DNA of 64,000 nt from the NCBI RefSeq assembly GCF_027587175.1, contig NZ_JAPCID010000044.1, positions 1-64,000 of the forward strand, written 5' to 3'. The notes beneath the pieces were generated by a model that saw only the letters and a program-made list of their open reading frames with translations, had not been told where the DNA came from and did not search any database. Shown here piece after piece: positions 46,793 through 55,474 of this stretch. Position numbers and translations under genes: made by a program. Origin of the DNA: Solirubrobacter deserti (lineage in GTDB: Bacteria; Actinomycetota; Thermoleophilia; Solirubrobacterales; Solirubrobacteraceae). How positions within the stretch are numbered: the stretch's first letter is position 1; each line of letters opens with the position of its first letter.

Positions 46793-47461
46793 ATGCGCTT
46801 GATCGTCGCCCGCTGCTCCGTCGCCTACACCGGCCGTCTCACCGCCCACCTGCCGGAAGCGCTGCGATTGATCATGCTCAAGGCCGACGGCAGCGTCCTC
46901 GTCCACGCCGACGCCGGCGGCTACAAGCCGCTGAACTGGATGACGCCGCCGACGGCCGTGATCGAGGAGGGCGAGACGATCACGGTGCGCAAGGTCAAGG
47001 GCGAGGACCAGCTCGAGATCACGCTGCACGAGGTGCTCAGCGACGTCACGCACACGATGGACTTCGACGCCGCCCGGCTGAGCAAGGACGGCGTGGAGGC
47101 CGACCTGCAGGTCGCGCTCGCGGACGCGCCGCACTGGTGCGGCGAGGGGTTCCGGCTCGTGCGGCGCGAATGGCCGACGGACATCGGCCCCGTGGACTTG
47201 ATGTGCCGCGACGAGGCCGACGGCTGGATCGCGGTGGAGATCAAGCGCATCGGCACGATCGAGGCCGTCGAGCAGCTCAGCCGCTACCTCGAGCGGATCC
47301 GGCTGGACCCGGCCAAGGCGGACTGCCGGGGCGTGCTCGCGGCGACGATCGTCAAGCCGCAAGCACGCGTGCTGGCCGAATCGCGCGGGCTCACCTGGGT
47401 CGAGGTGGACCTCGCGGTGCTGCGCGGCGAGCGCGAGCCCGCGCTCACGTTGTTCGGCTAG
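46793..47461 (+). CDS. nucS: mismatch-specific endonuclease NucS/EndoMS
   Basis: A 222-residue nuclease that cuts both strands at mismatches. It replaces MutS/MutL repair in most actinobacteria and many archaea. The N-terminal DNA-binding domain starts MRLIVARCSVAYTGRL. The C-terminal RecB-like nuclease core shows GPVDLMCRD (catalytic Asp), GWIAVEIKRIGTIEAVEQL (ExK), and RYLERIRLDP. The last residues (PALTLFG) resemble the clamp-binding tail that couples NucS to the beta clamp. Length matches the family (about 220-230). It probably has a leaderless transcript. Confidence 0.95.
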   Translation: MRLIVARCSVAYTGRLTAHLPEALRLIMLKADGSVLVHADAGGYKPLNWMTPPTAVIEEGETITVRKVKGEDQLEITLHEVLSDVTHTMDFDAARLSKDGVEADLQVALADAPHWCGEGFRLVRREWPTDIGPVDLMCRDEADGWIAVEIKRIGTIEAVEQLSRYLERIRLDPAKADCRGVLAATIVKPQARVLAESRGLTWVEVDLAVLRGEREPALTLFG

Positions 47462-47967
47462 TAGACGGCGTTCCCGTACAGCTGGAACGAGGTCTTGGCG
47501 AAGTCGCCGCCCTCGTACTTGTTCGCGATGTCGAGCACGACCGCGCCGGAGTTGATGAGCGAGGGCCGCGTGTAGAACGCGTTCATCCAGCCGTCGATCG
47601 CGCCGCCGTCGTAGTCGTCGCTGTTGCAGCTCGCGCCCTCGAACATCTTCGCGAACACCTCGAAGCGGTTCATGTTGAGGTCCTCGCGCTTGAGCGTGAT
47701 CTCGAGGTCGATGCGGACCTCGCCGCCGGCGCAGCGGCTGACCTTGAACAGCTTGGACGTCTGGCCGGTGATGCGACCCACGTACAGGTTGGAGAGGTCG
47801 AATGTCTTGACCTCGTTGGCGCCGAAGGTCTCATGGTCGGTGATCGTCAGGTAGGAGCCCGGGGTGAAGTAGTAGTCGGTGCCGGTGGGCGTGGCGGCCT
47901 GAGCGCTGCCGGCGCCGGCGAAGAGGAGGGCGGCGGCGCTCAGCAGGGCGGGGAGGATCTTGTTCAT
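47458..47967 (-). CDS. small secreted hypothetical protein
   Basis: About 169 residues with a typical signal peptide (MNKILPALLSAAALLFAGAG, ending AQA) and a mature domain of mixed strands. It contains two Cys (SRCAGG and GASCNSDDYDGG) and aromatic segments (TDYYFTPGSYLTITDHETFG). I recognise no family. The start at 47967 (MNK) was preferred because gggag lies about 10 nt upstream; an ATG 9 nt earlier (47976) is possible. Its 3' end overlaps nucS by 4 bp. The extracellular role is unknown. Confidence 0.7.
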   Translation of the reverse strand: MNKILPALLSAAALLFAGAGSAQAATPTGTDYYFTPGSYLTITDHETFGANEVKTFDLSNLYVGRITGQTSKLFKVSRCAGGEVRIDLEITLKREDLNMNRFEVFAKMFEGASCNSDDYDGGAIDGWMNAFYTRPSLINSGAVVLDIANKYEGGDFAKTSFQLYGNAVY

Positions 47968-48065
47968 GGGCCGCATGCTCCCGGCCTGGGCCCGCCCCGT
48001 CGTCGGGGAACCGTCCCTGATCTTTGCGCAGTGCGGTCAACCACACCCCTCCCGATACGGCTGGC

Positions 48066-48416
48066 CTAGCCCTTTCCGGAGATCACTTCCCAGGCGCGGC
48101 GGAGCTTCTCGTGCAGCTCGCTGCGGTCCAGGTCCGCGGGCTCGGCGCTCATCGTCGCCGGGTTCTCAGCCGGTTCGGGCAGCTGCTCCACCTCACGCTC
48201 GCTCAGCGTCAGGGTCACGCCGCCGTCCTCGTCCATCTGCGCGACCTGCGGTGCGTCGACGAAGCGGTGCCCGCCGGGCCCGGTCCTCACGTCGATCACG
48301 AGCCCGTCGAAGATGTCGGCAGCGCTGTCGGCCAGGACGTGCTCGACCTTGCCGACCTCGGTCCCGTCGCTCGCGCGCACGGTCGCGCCGGCTTCCAGCG
48401 TGTAGTACGAGGCCAT
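48066..48416 (-). CDS. PRC-barrel domain protein
   Basis: A 116-residue small soluble protein. Residues 5-75 resemble a PRC barrel (ATVRASDGTEVGKVEHVLAD, then FDGLVIDVRTGPGGHRFVDA), a fold used for RNA or protein interaction and for quinone-site control in photosynthetic reaction centres. An acidic tail ends in ELHEKLRRAWEVISGKG. The ATG at 48416 (MASYYTLEAGATVRASDG) fits the domain start and leaves 2 nt after the YjbQ stop, so it is the last gene of a three-gene operon (ATL - YjbQ - PRC). The specific role is unknown. Confidence 0.72.
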   Translation of the reverse strand: MASYYTLEAGATVRASDGTEVGKVEHVLADSAADIFDGLVIDVRTGPGGHRFVDAPQVAQMDEDGGVTLTLSEREVEQLPEPAENPATMSAEPADLDRSELHEKLRRAWEVISGKG

Positions 48417-48418
48417 CG

Positions 48419-48838
48419 TCACTCTCCGTTCAGGGTCAGGATCAGCGAGCGCGCGCCGCCGTGGTCGCGGTGCTCGCACAGGTAGATGCCCTGCCAGGTA
48501 CCCACTGCGAGCCGTCCGCCTGCCACCGGCAGCGTCAAGGACGGCCCGAGCAGGGACGCCTTGATGTGCGCCGGCATGTCGTCGGGCCCTTCGATCGTGT
48601 GCGTCCAGAAGCGCGCGTCCTCGGGCACGGCCTCGTTGAACCAGGTCTCGAAGTCCTCGCGCACGTCCGGCGACGCGTTCTCGTTCAGCGTCAGCGAGGC
48701 GCTCGTGTGCCGGATGAACACGTGCAGCAGGCCCACCCGCAGCCGCTGCAGCTCGGGCAGCGCCTCGAGCACGTCACGCGTGATGAGGTGAAAGCCGCGC
48801 GGTCGCGGCCGCAGGGTCACTTCCCGCTGAATCCACAT
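48419..48838 (-). CDS. YjbQ family (UPF0047) protein
   Basis: A 139-residue protein of the widespread YjbQ fold; some members show weak thiamin-phosphate synthase activity, but the main role is unclear. Family motifs: GLLHVFIRHTSASLTLNENA (His and Asn), DVREDFETWF, and VGTWQGIYLCEHRDHG (Gly, Gln, His), followed by a SLILTLNGE end strand. Its ATG overlaps the stop of the alkyltransferase-like gene by 1 nt (TGATG), and the PRC gene follows 2 nt later. Length matches the family (about 135-140). Confidence 0.9.
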   Translation of the reverse strand: MWIQREVTLRPRPRGFHLITRDVLEALPELQRLRVGLLHVFIRHTSASLTLNENASPDVREDFETWFNEAVPEDARFWTHTIEGPDDMPAHIKASLLGPSLTLPVAGGRLAVGTWQGIYLCEHRDHGGARSLILTLNGE

Positions 48839-49080
48839 CACGGAATCCTGGCAGCCCGCATGTCCACGCGGTCGCCGCGGAACGGGACGCCCTCGGCCTC
48901 GAGCAACGCGCGCTGGCGCGCACCCTTGGCGAGTGAGCCGTCGGCGCGGACGATCCGCCACCACGGCACGTCCTCCTCCGTGTGGGCGAGCACCGTGCCC
49001 GCGAAGCGGGGCGCGCCCGGCGAGACGTCGCCGTACGCGCGCACGAAGCCCTCTGGCACCGCGCGGATGCGCGCGAGCAC
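48838..49080 (-). CDS. alkyltransferase-like (ATL) DNA-repair protein
   Basis: An 80-residue MGMT-type DNA-binding domain: VPEGFVRAYGDVSPGAPRFA, then PWWRIVRADGSLAKGARQRA. In true O6-alkylguanine methyltransferases the site is PCHR with a reactive Cys; here it reads PWWR, so it cannot transfer alkyl groups and instead fits ATL proteins that bind alkylated bases and flag them for nucleotide excision repair. The GTG at 49080 was chosen for its strong gggagg site 5 nt upstream. An ATG at 49113 would add 11 residues and overlap the divergent gene's start. First of a coupled three-gene set. Confidence 0.82.
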   Translation of the reverse strand: MLARIRAVPEGFVRAYGDVSPGAPRFAGTVLAHTEEDVPWWRIVRADGSLAKGARQRALLEAEGVPFRGDRVDMRAARIP

Positions 49081-49091
49081 GGCGGCCTCCC

Positions 49092-49097
49092 TATCGT
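49092..49097 (+). promoter_or_regulatory. -10 element of the DUF1028 gene
   Basis: TATCGT ends 7 nt before the ATG at 49105. It overlaps the upstream region of the divergent ATL gene, so the two promoters must overlap. Confidence 0.45.
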
Positions 49098-49104
49098 CCG
49101 GTGC

Positions 49105-49992
49105 ATGCGCCATGGGACGTATTCAATCGTGGCCCGCGACCCGGCGACGGGTGAGCTCGGGGTGGCCGTGCAGTCGCACTGGTTCTCCGTCGGCCCGCTG
49201 TGCGCGTGGGCGCGTGCGGGCGTCGGCGCCGTCGCGACGCAATCGGTGGTGGAGCCCGCCTACGGGCCGAACGCCCTCGACCGCCTGGCCGACAAGATCC
49301 CGGCCGCGCAGGCGCTCGGCGAGCTGCTCGCGGCCGACCCGCTGGCCAAGGTGCGCCAGGTGGCGCTCGTCGACGCGCACGGCCACGTCTCCACCCACAC
49401 GGGCGGGGACTGCATCGCGCACGCCGGCCACGTCGCGGGCGACACCTTCAGCTGCCAGGCGAACATGATGGCCGCCGAGACGGTGCCGGACGCGATGGCG
49501 AGCGCCTTTGCCGCGGCCACCGGGCTCTTCCAGGACCGCCTGCTCGCCGCGCTGGAGGCGGCGGAAGGGCAGGGCGGCGACGTCCGCGGCCGCCAGTCCG
49601 CCGCGATGATCGTGGTCCCGCCGGAGGGGGAGCCGTGGCGCCGGACCGTGGACCTGCGCGTGGAGGACTCGCCCGAGCCGCTGGTGGAGCTCAAGCGGCT
49701 CCTGACCCTGCAGCGCGCCTACGACCTGGCGGGTGCGGGGGACGAGCTGCTCGCCGCGGGGCGGACGGAGGAGGCCGGCGAGCTCTACGACCGGGCGGCC
49801 AAGCTCGCGCCCGAGTCCGACGAGCTGCTGTTCTGGGCCGGCCTGGCCCGCGCCCAGGCCGGTGACCTGGACGCTGGAGTGGCTGCGGTGAGGAGAGCCG
49901 CGGAGGTCAACCCGAACTGGTTGACGCTCTTGTCGCGGCTCTCACCCGAGTTCGCTCCGGCCGGAGAATCAGTGCGTCAGCAGATCACCTGA
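49105..49992 (+). CDS. DUF1028 (Ntn-hydrolase-like) protein with TPR-like C terminus
   Basis: A 295-residue protein. Residues 1-205 match the DUF1028 family (YSIVARDPATGELGVAVQSH, GVGAVATQSVVEPAYGP, HVSTHTGGDCIAHAGHVAGD, SCQANMMAAETVPDAM, AALEAAEGQGGDVRGRQSAA), whose members share the fold of N-terminal-nucleophile hydrolases but have no established reaction. The last 90 residues are helical repeats (QRAYDLAGAGDELLAAG, AKLAPESDELLFWAGLARAQ) like TPRs, a known extension in this family. The ATG at 49105 fits the normal N terminus. Its 3' end overlaps the convergent gene by 16 bp. Confidence 0.88.
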   Translation: MRHGTYSIVARDPATGELGVAVQSHWFSVGPLCAWARAGVGAVATQSVVEPAYGPNALDRLADKIPAAQALGELLAADPLAKVRQVALVDAHGHVSTHTGGDCIAHAGHVAGDTFSCQANMMAAETVPDAMASAFAAATGLFQDRLLAALEAAEGQGGDVRGRQSAAMIVVPPEGEPWRRTVDLRVEDSPEPLVELKRLLTLQRAYDLAGAGDELLAAGRTEEAGELYDRAAKLAPESDELLFWAGLARAQAGDLDAGVAAVRRAAEVNPNWLTLLSRLSPEFAPAGESVRQQIT

Positions 49993-50744
49993 AGGTGGAA
50001 CGAGCCGCGCGTCGGCGCCGGGGTCGGCGTGCCGCCGTCGTTGCCCCAGTTGACCGCGACCTGGTTGGCCTGGTTGGCGACCGCGGACACGCCCGGGGTC
50101 ACGTCGCTCGGCGAGCCCACCGGGGCGGCCGTGTACGAGCACTTGCTGACGTCGCGCTTGAAGTCGACCGTGTAGACGGAGTTGCCGTCGACGGTGGCGC
50201 GCGTGACGGTCGGGCCGGTCGGGCCGGCGGCAGTCGGGGTCGCGTCGCCGCCCGGATCGGAGATCGCGGCGAAGGTGAGGCTGGTGGCGGCCGCGAAGTC
50301 AGCGGCCTCCTTGCCGTCGAGCTTGTCGGAGTTCAGGCCCGTGGCGACGCCCGTGGCGTTGGTCGTGAACGGGGCGCCGGACTTGTCGCCGCCGATGTCG
50401 ATGCGGCCGCCTTCCTTGCCGACGGTGATGAACTCGAACGCGCGGCCGCCCTTGAGGTTGACCGAGCGGATGCAGGGCTCGTTGCCCGGGTTGGAGCGGC
50501 AGCCGTAGATCGCGCCGCCGCCGTCGCCGTCGCGCTTGTTGGACTGACGCGTGCCGAACGTGGTGTTGTCGGCGATGATCTCCGTCTCGGAGTTCAGCGC
50601 AAGCGCGGGGTTGCTGGACGGGTTGCGCTTGCCGAGCAGGAGGTTGCGCCCCTCGCCGAAGCCCACCGCCACCGACGGGATGCCGAGGGCGAGGATGAGG
50701 GAGCAGATGACCGCGGCGCGGCCGGAGAACCGGAATCGCTTCAT
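49977..50744 (-). CDS. secreted hypothetical protein
   Basis: A 255-residue exported protein: signal peptide at residues 1-28 (VICSLILALGIPSVAVG), then an Asn/Gly-rich beta region with Cys in AIYGCRSNPGNEPC. The segment GLNSDKLDGKEAADFAAAT resembles the NADKLDGxxSxDF linker frequent in Solirubrobacterales and other actinobacterial surface proteins. A C-terminal domain follows (VTRATVDGNSVYTVDFKRDV, SKCSYTAAPVG, ending FHLQVIC). Function is unknown; a phage-tail-fibre-like or surface repeat fold is possible. aggac lies just before the ATG. It converges with the DUF1028 gene. Confidence 0.7.
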   Translation of the reverse strand: MKRFRFSGRAAVICSLILALGIPSVAVGFGEGRNLLLGKRNPSSNPALALNSETEIIADNTTFGTRQSNKRDGDGGGAIYGCRSNPGNEPCIRSVNLKGGRAFEFITVGKEGGRIDIGGDKSGAPFTTNATGVATGLNSDKLDGKEAADFAAATSLTFAAISDPGGDATPTAAGPTGPTVTRATVDGNSVYTVDFKRDVSKCSYTAAPVGSPSDVTPGVSAVANQANQVAVNWGNDGGTPTPAPTRGSFHLQVIC

Positions 50745-50826
50745 GTCCTGTGCGACACCGTGGGCCCAGCCAAGTTGCGCGGCTGCAACGGTTCGCCCAG
50801 CGCTTCGTCCGGTCCGTTACGAAGCA

Positions 50827-50859
50827 AAACCGCCCCGCGTAACAAACGCGGGGCGGTTT
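50827..50859 (-). terminator. intrinsic terminator of the 2-oxoglutarate dehydrogenase operon
   Basis: A 13-bp perfect stem (aaaccgccccgcg at 50827-50839 and its complement at 50847-50859) with a 7-nt loop, 12 nt after the stop, followed by a T run on the minus strand. Confidence 0.85.
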
Positions 50860-50871
50860 CGTTCAGGGCGA

Positions 50872-53800
50872 CTAACGCTCCCCGGGGAGCTTGTCCGGGT
50901 TGACGGACACCGGCACGGTGGTGTCCAGCGCGGTGCGGATGATCCGCGTCTGCTCGACGGTGTGCGCGGCCGGGTAGCCCTCGCCCGGCGAGGCGCGCTC
51001 CGGCCGGCCGACGTACCCGAACTCGATGTCCGGCGGCAGGATCTGCAGCAGGCGAGGCGACATGTGCGCGCGGGCGCCCATGTTGCGCGGCTCCTCCTGC
51101 ACCCAGAGGACCTCCTTGAGGTTCGGGTAGCGCCCGACCTCCTCGAGGATCTGCCCCTGCGGGAACGGGTACAGCAGCTCGACGCGGGTGATCGCGACGG
51201 ACTCGTTGTTCTCGCGCGTGGCGTGGCCCTTGAGGTCGTAGTAGATCTTGCCGGTGCACAGCACCAGCCGGGTCACCTTCTCCTCGTCGATCCGCGGCTC
51301 GGCGAGGACCGGGAAGAAGCGGCCCTCGGCGAGGTGCTCGATCCGCGACGTCGCCTGCGGCAGGCGCAACAGGGACTTCGGGGTCATGATCACCAGCGGG
51401 CGCTGCTTGGCGACCCGCGCCTGGCGGCGCAGCATGTGGAAGTACTGCGACGGCGTCGTGAGGTTGGCGACGCGGATGTTGCCCTCCGCGGCCAGCGAGA
51501 GGAACCGCTCCAGCCGGCCGGAGGAGTGCTCCGGACCCGAACCCTCGTAGCCGTGTGGCAGCAGCAGCGTCAGGCGCGTCGTCTGGCCCCACTTCGACAG
51601 CGCGGACACGATGAACTGGTCGATGATGACCTGCGCCGAGTTGACGAAGTCGCCGAACTGGGCCTCCCACAGCACGAGCGTCTCCGGCGCCTCCATCGAG
51701 TAGCCGTACTCGAAGCCGAGGCACGCGATCTCGCTCAGCGGCGAGTTGTGCAGCTCCATCGGCGCCAGCGCGCCCGGCAGGGACTGGATCGGCGAGATCC
51801 GCTGCCCCGTCTTCGGGTCGTGCAGGACGAGGTGACGCTGCGAGAACGTGCCGCGCTCGGCGTCCTGGCCGGTCAGGCGCACCGGCGTGCCCTCGGTGAG
51901 CAGCGACGCGTAGGCGAGCGCCTCGGCCTGCGCCCAGTCGATGCCGCCGTCGGGCCCGATCGCGGTCCGCCGGCGCTCCAGCTGCTTGATCAGCTTGGGG
52001 TGCACGGTGAAGCCCTCGGGGATCCGCAGCAGCTCCTCGTTGAGCGTCTGCAGACGGTCCTTCGAGACTTGCGTCTTGACGTCCGGCGAGGCCGAGCGGT
52101 CCAGCTCGTAGCCGCCCGTCGGCTGCTCGTTGCCCGCGCTGGCCAGCTGCTCCTTGAGCTCGCGGTGGCGCTTGGCGAGGTCGTCCCAGATCTCGGCGGC
52201 GACGGCGTCGGCTTCCTCTTGGGTGATCGTGCCGTCGTTCACCAGCGACGCCGCGAACAGCTCCCGCACCGGCTTCTTGGCCTTGATCTTGGCCGTCATC
52301 TCCGGCTGCGTGTAAGCGGGCTCGTCCGCCTCGTTGTGGCCGTAGCGGCGGTAGCCGATCAGGTCGATCAGGACGTCGTGGCCGAACTCCTGGCGGAACG
52401 CGAACGCAAGCCGCACGGCGCTCACGCACGCGGCCACGTCGTCGGCGTTGACGTGGAAGATCGGCACGTCGAAGCCCTTCGCGAGGTCGGAGGCCCAGCG
52501 CGTGGAGCGCGAGTCGTCCGGGTCCGTCGTGAAGCCGACCTGGTTGTTCTGGATCAGGTGCAGCGTGCCGCCGACGGTGTAGCCGTCCAGCGCCTGCAGG
52601 TTGAACGTCTCCGCCACGACGCCCTGGCCCGGGAAGGCCGCGTCGCCGTGCAGGACGATCGGCACGGCGGCGCTGGTGTCCAGCTGCGCGTGCGTCCCCT
52701 GGCGCGTGGTCTGGATCGCGCGCGTGGCGCCGGTCACGACGGGCGCGACGTACTCGAGGTGCGACGGGTTGGACTCCAGTCGCACGAGCACGCTGTCGGT
52801 GTCGCCGCACTGATAGGTGCCCTGGGCGCCGTGGTGGTACTTGACGTCGCCGGTGCCGCCCTGCGGGATCGTGGTTACGGCCTCGATCGAGGACGCTCCC
52901 TCGAACTCGCGGAAGATCGTCTCGTACGCGCGGCCCAGGTTGTGGGCCAGCACGTTCAGACGGCCGCGGTGGGCCATGCCGATGACCACCTCGCGCGCGC
53001 CCTCGGCGGCCGCGAGCTGGATCATCTCGTCGAGCATCGGGACCGTCATGTCCAGGCCCTCGACCGAGAACTGCTTCTGGCCCAGGTACGCCTTGTGCAT
53101 GAAGCGCTCGAGCGAGTCCACCTGCGTCAGGCGGCGCAGCAGCGCATGCTTCTCGTCCGCCGACAGCGGCTTGCGGAAGGCGCCCGTCTCGATCTTCTCG
53201 CGCAGCCAGACGCGCTGGCGGTGCGAGGCGATGTGCTCGATCTCGTAGGCGATCGTGCCGCAGTAGGTCTCGCGCAGGCGCGGGATGACGTCCGCGAGCG
53301 TCTCGCCCGGGACGCCGACACGCAGGATCGAGGCCGGGATCTTGGCCATCAACTCTTGCGAGAGGCCGAGCGGCTCGGGATCGAGCGCGGGGTCGCCCTC
53401 GGGCTCGGAGCCGAGCGGGTCCAGGCGCGCGGCCAGGTGGCCGTGCGTGCGGTGCGCCTTGATCAGCGACATCGCGGCCTGGACCGCCTGCAGCAGCTCC
53501 AGGTTCGGCTCGGCCGAGGTGGCCGGCGCCGGCTCGGTCTTGGTCTCCGGCGTCGCGGCGGCGATGGCCTGGGGCGTCGGGGCGGTGGGCGCCGCGCCGA
53601 TCTCCACGCCGAGGTCGGAGAAGACCTGCTCGTAGAAGCCGTGCTCGCCCTGCAGGTACTGCTCGACCACCTGCAGGAACTGACCGGACTCGGCGCCCTG
53701 GATGATGCGATGGTCGTAGGTCGACGTCATCGTCATCACCTTCTCGGCGCCGATCGTGGCGCCGATGGCCCCGAGGCCGGGCGGGTAGCCGATGGCGCCG

Positions 53801-55158
53801 GTGGCGACGATCGTGCCCTGCCCGTTCATCAGGCGCGGCACGGACGCGATGGTGCCGATGCCGCCGGGGTTGGTGAGCGAGACGTTCGCGCCCTGCAGGT
53901 CGTCGGCGGTGAGCTTGTTGTCGCGCGCCTTGCCGATCAGGACGTTGAAGGCGTCCAGGAACTGCGGGAACGTGAGGCGCCCGGCGTCCTTGATCACCGG
54001 GACCATGAGCGTCCTGCCGCCGCCCTTCTTCTCGACGTCCACGGCGATGCCGAGGTTCACGCCGCCGTCGTCGATCACGTGCGGCTTGCCGTCGATCTCG
54101 GCGAAGTGCGTCGCCATGACCGGCATCTGCTCGGTCGCCGCGCGGGCGATCGCGTACGCGATCAGGTGCGTGAAGGAGACCTTCTGCCCGCCGGCCTTGA
54201 GCTGCTTGCGGTAGCCGTCGAGCGTGGTGACGGTGAAGGTGCGGAACGAGGTCGCGGTCGGGATCGCGCGCGACTCGTCCATGTAGCGGGCGAGCATCGC
54301 GCTCGCGCCCTTGAGCAGGGTCTGCTTGCCCTCGGTCGGAGCCGGCGCGGACGGCGCGGCGGTGGCGCCGTTGGACTCGAAGTTCAGGACGTCGGCCTTG
54401 CCGATGCGGCCGTTGGGGCCCGTGCCCTTGACCTTGCTGAGGTCGATGCCCTGCGCGGCGGCGACGCGCTGCGCGACCGGCGTGACCTTCAGGCCCTCGG
54501 GCGTCTCGACGGTCTGGCTGTCGGCGTCGGTGCCGGGGCGGGAGTCGGTGACCTCGGGTGCCGGGGCGGCCTGCTTCGGAGCGGCGCCGTTGCCGCTGGT
54601 CATGCGGGCGATGACCTGGCCGACGGTGACGGTGTCGCCGGCCTCGGCCAGCAGCTCGGTGATCGTGCCGGCCGCGGGGGACGGGACCTCGGCGTCCACC
54701 TTGTCGGTGGAGATCTCCACGAGCGTCTCGTCCTCGGCGACGCTGTCGCCGACGGCCTTGGACCACTCGAGGATCGTGCCCTCGGAGACCGACTCGCCCA
54801 TGGCGGGCATCTCGATCTCGATGACGGTGCCCTCATCGCCGCCGTCGCCGGGCGGACTGTCGCCCTCGTCCTCGTCGGCATCGCCTTCGAGCGCGGGGCC
54901 GGAGCCGTCGCTCGGTGCGATCTCGGCGAGAACGCTGCCGACACCGATCGTGTCGCCCTCGGCGGCGTGGATCTTGACCACGGTGCCGGAGACCGGTGAG
55001 GGAACTTCCGCGTCCACCTTGTCGGTGGAGACCTCGACCAGTGTCTCGTCTTCGGAGACCTCGTCGCCTTCCTGCTTATGCCACTCCAGGATGGAGCCCT
55101 CGGTGACCGAGTCGCCCATCGGGGGCATGACCACTTCGACCGTGGTGTTTACCGCCAT
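50872..55158 (-). CDS. kgd: fused E2-E1 2-oxoglutarate dehydrogenase/decarboxylase (KGD type) with two lipoyl domains
   Basis: A 1428-residue TCA-cycle enzyme. Order: lipoyl domain 1 (about 5-82, lipoyl Lys 47 in STDKVDA), lipoyl domain 2 (about 111-186, Lys 153), peripheral-subunit-binding motif (224-260, VTPVAQRVAAAQGIDLSKVK), acyltransferase domain (about 280-510, TYDHRIIQG with Gln in place of the usual Asp, as in mycobacterial KGD), then the thiamine-dependent E1 (about 590-1428). In E1, HGDAAFPGQGVVAETFNLQ to QNNQVGF forms the ThDP motif and AHRGRLNVLAHN is also typical. Classical mycobacterial KGD lacks lipoyl domains, so this version could channel succinyl transfer within one chain. 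It starts 1 nt after the DUF3817-like gene and ends at a strong terminator. Confidence 0.93.
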   Translation of the reverse strand: MAVNTTVEVVMPPMGDSVTEGSILEWHKQEGDEVSEDETLVEVSTDKVDAEVPSPVSGTVVKIHAAEGDTIGVGSVLAEIAPSDGSGPALEGDADEDEGDSPPGDGGDEGTVIEIEMPAMGESVSEGTILEWSKAVGDSVAEDETLVEISTDKVDAEVPSPAAGTITELLAEAGDTVTVGQVIARMTSGNGAAPKQAAPAPEVTDSRPGTDADSQTVETPEGLKVTPVAQRVAAAQGIDLSKVKGTGPNGRIGKADVLNFESNGATAAPSAPAPTEGKQTLLKGASAMLARYMDESRAIPTATSFRTFTVTTLDGYRKQLKAGGQKVSFTHLIAYAIARAATEQMPVMATHFAEIDGKPHVIDDGGVNLGIAVDVEKKGGGRTLMVPVIKDAGRLTFPQFLDAFNVLIGKARDNKLTADDLQGANVSLTNPGGIGTIASVPRLMNGQGTIVATGAIGYPPGLGAIGATIGAEKVMTMTSTYDHRIIQGAESGQFLQVVEQYLQGEHGFYEQVFSDLGVEIGAAPTAPTPQAIAAATPETKTEPAPATSAEPNLELLQAVQAAMSLIKAHRTHGHLAARLDPLGSEPEGDPALDPEPLGLSQELMAKIPASILRVGVPGETLADVIPRLRETYCGTIAYEIEHIASHRQRVWLREKIETGAFRKPLSADEKHALLRRLTQVDSLERFMHKAYLGQKQFSVEGLDMTVPMLDEMIQLAAAEGAREVVIGMAHRGRLNVLAHNLGRAYETIFREFEGASSIEAVTTIPQGGTGDVKYHHGAQGTYQCGDTDSVLVRLESNPSHLEYVAPVVTGATRAIQTTRQGTHAQLDTSAAVPIVLHGDAAFPGQGVVAETFNLQALDGYTVGGTLHLIQNNQVGFTTDPDDSRSTRWASDLAKGFDVPIFHVNADDVAACVSAVRLAFAFRQEFGHDVLIDLIGYRRYGHNEADEPAYTQPEMTAKIKAKKPVRELFAASLVNDGTITQEEADAVAAEIWDDLAKRHRELKEQLASAGNEQPTGGYELDRSASPDVKTQVSKDRLQTLNEELLRIPEGFTVHPKLIKQLERRRTAIGPDGGIDWAQAEALAYASLLTEGTPVRLTGQDAERGTFSQRHLVLHDPKTGQRISPIQSLPGALAPMELHNSPLSEIACLGFEYGYSMEAPETLVLWEAQFGDFVNSAQVIIDQFIVSALSKWGQTTRLTLLLPHGYEGSGPEHSSGRLERFLSLAAEGNIRVANLTTPSQYFHMLRRQARVAKQRPLVIMTPKSLLRLPQATSRIEHLAEGRFFPVLAEPRIDEEKVTRLVLCTGKIYYDLKGHATRENNESVAITRVELLYPFPQGQILEEVGRYPNLKEVLWVQEEPRNMGARAHMSPRLLQILPPDIEFGYVGRPERASPGEGYPAAHTVEQTRIIRTALDTTVPVSVNPDKLPGER

Positions 55159-55159
55159 A

Positions 55160-55474
55160 TCAAGGTCCTAGACCATATCGCGTTGAGGGATTCTCGGCGC
55201 TGCTTTCGGACGCCGCTCTGCACACAAATCCGATGCTGCCCGCAAAGGGCCCTACCCCACCGACGACCGCGACCATCACCCCGAGCCAGAGCGGGATCAC
55301 GCGGCGTCGCACTGCGTCCACGCATAGCAGCGACATGAAGATCCAGCCGATGCCGTGCGCCCAGCCCAACACGTACTTCACATCGTCTAACACGCCTGCA
55401 ATCGAGACGACCAGCAGGGCCGTGTAGACGGCCGAATGGACGAACGACAGATACTTCAGGGTGCGGAAGCTCAT
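55160..55474 (-). CDS. small DUF3817-like membrane protein
   Basis: A 104-residue protein with three hydrophobic segments (FVHSAVYTALLVVSIAGVL, GWAHGIGWIFMSLLCVDAV, IPLWLGVMVAVVGGVGPFAG). The arrangement of an early helix, a KYVLGW-AHG motif and two following helices resembles DUF3817 proteins, whose function is unknown. It overlaps the Nudix gene by 4 nt and ends 1 nt before the 2-oxoglutarate dehydrogenase ATG. It is thus the middle gene of a coupled operon, although a link to the TCA cycle is not evident. Confidence 0.7.
   Translation of the reverse strand: MSFRTLKYLSFVHSAVYTALLVVSIAGVLDDVKYVLGWAHGIGWIFMSLLCVDAVRRRVIPLWLGVMVAVVGGVGPFAGSIGFVCRAASESSAENPSTRYGLGP

Noticed and set aside
50551-54999. 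Very long plus-strand open frame opposite the 2-oxoglutarate dehydrogenase gene
   Set aside because: An artefact of GC-rich codon use on the other strand; no domain is recognisable, while the minus strand shows lipoyl, E2 and E1 motifs throughout.
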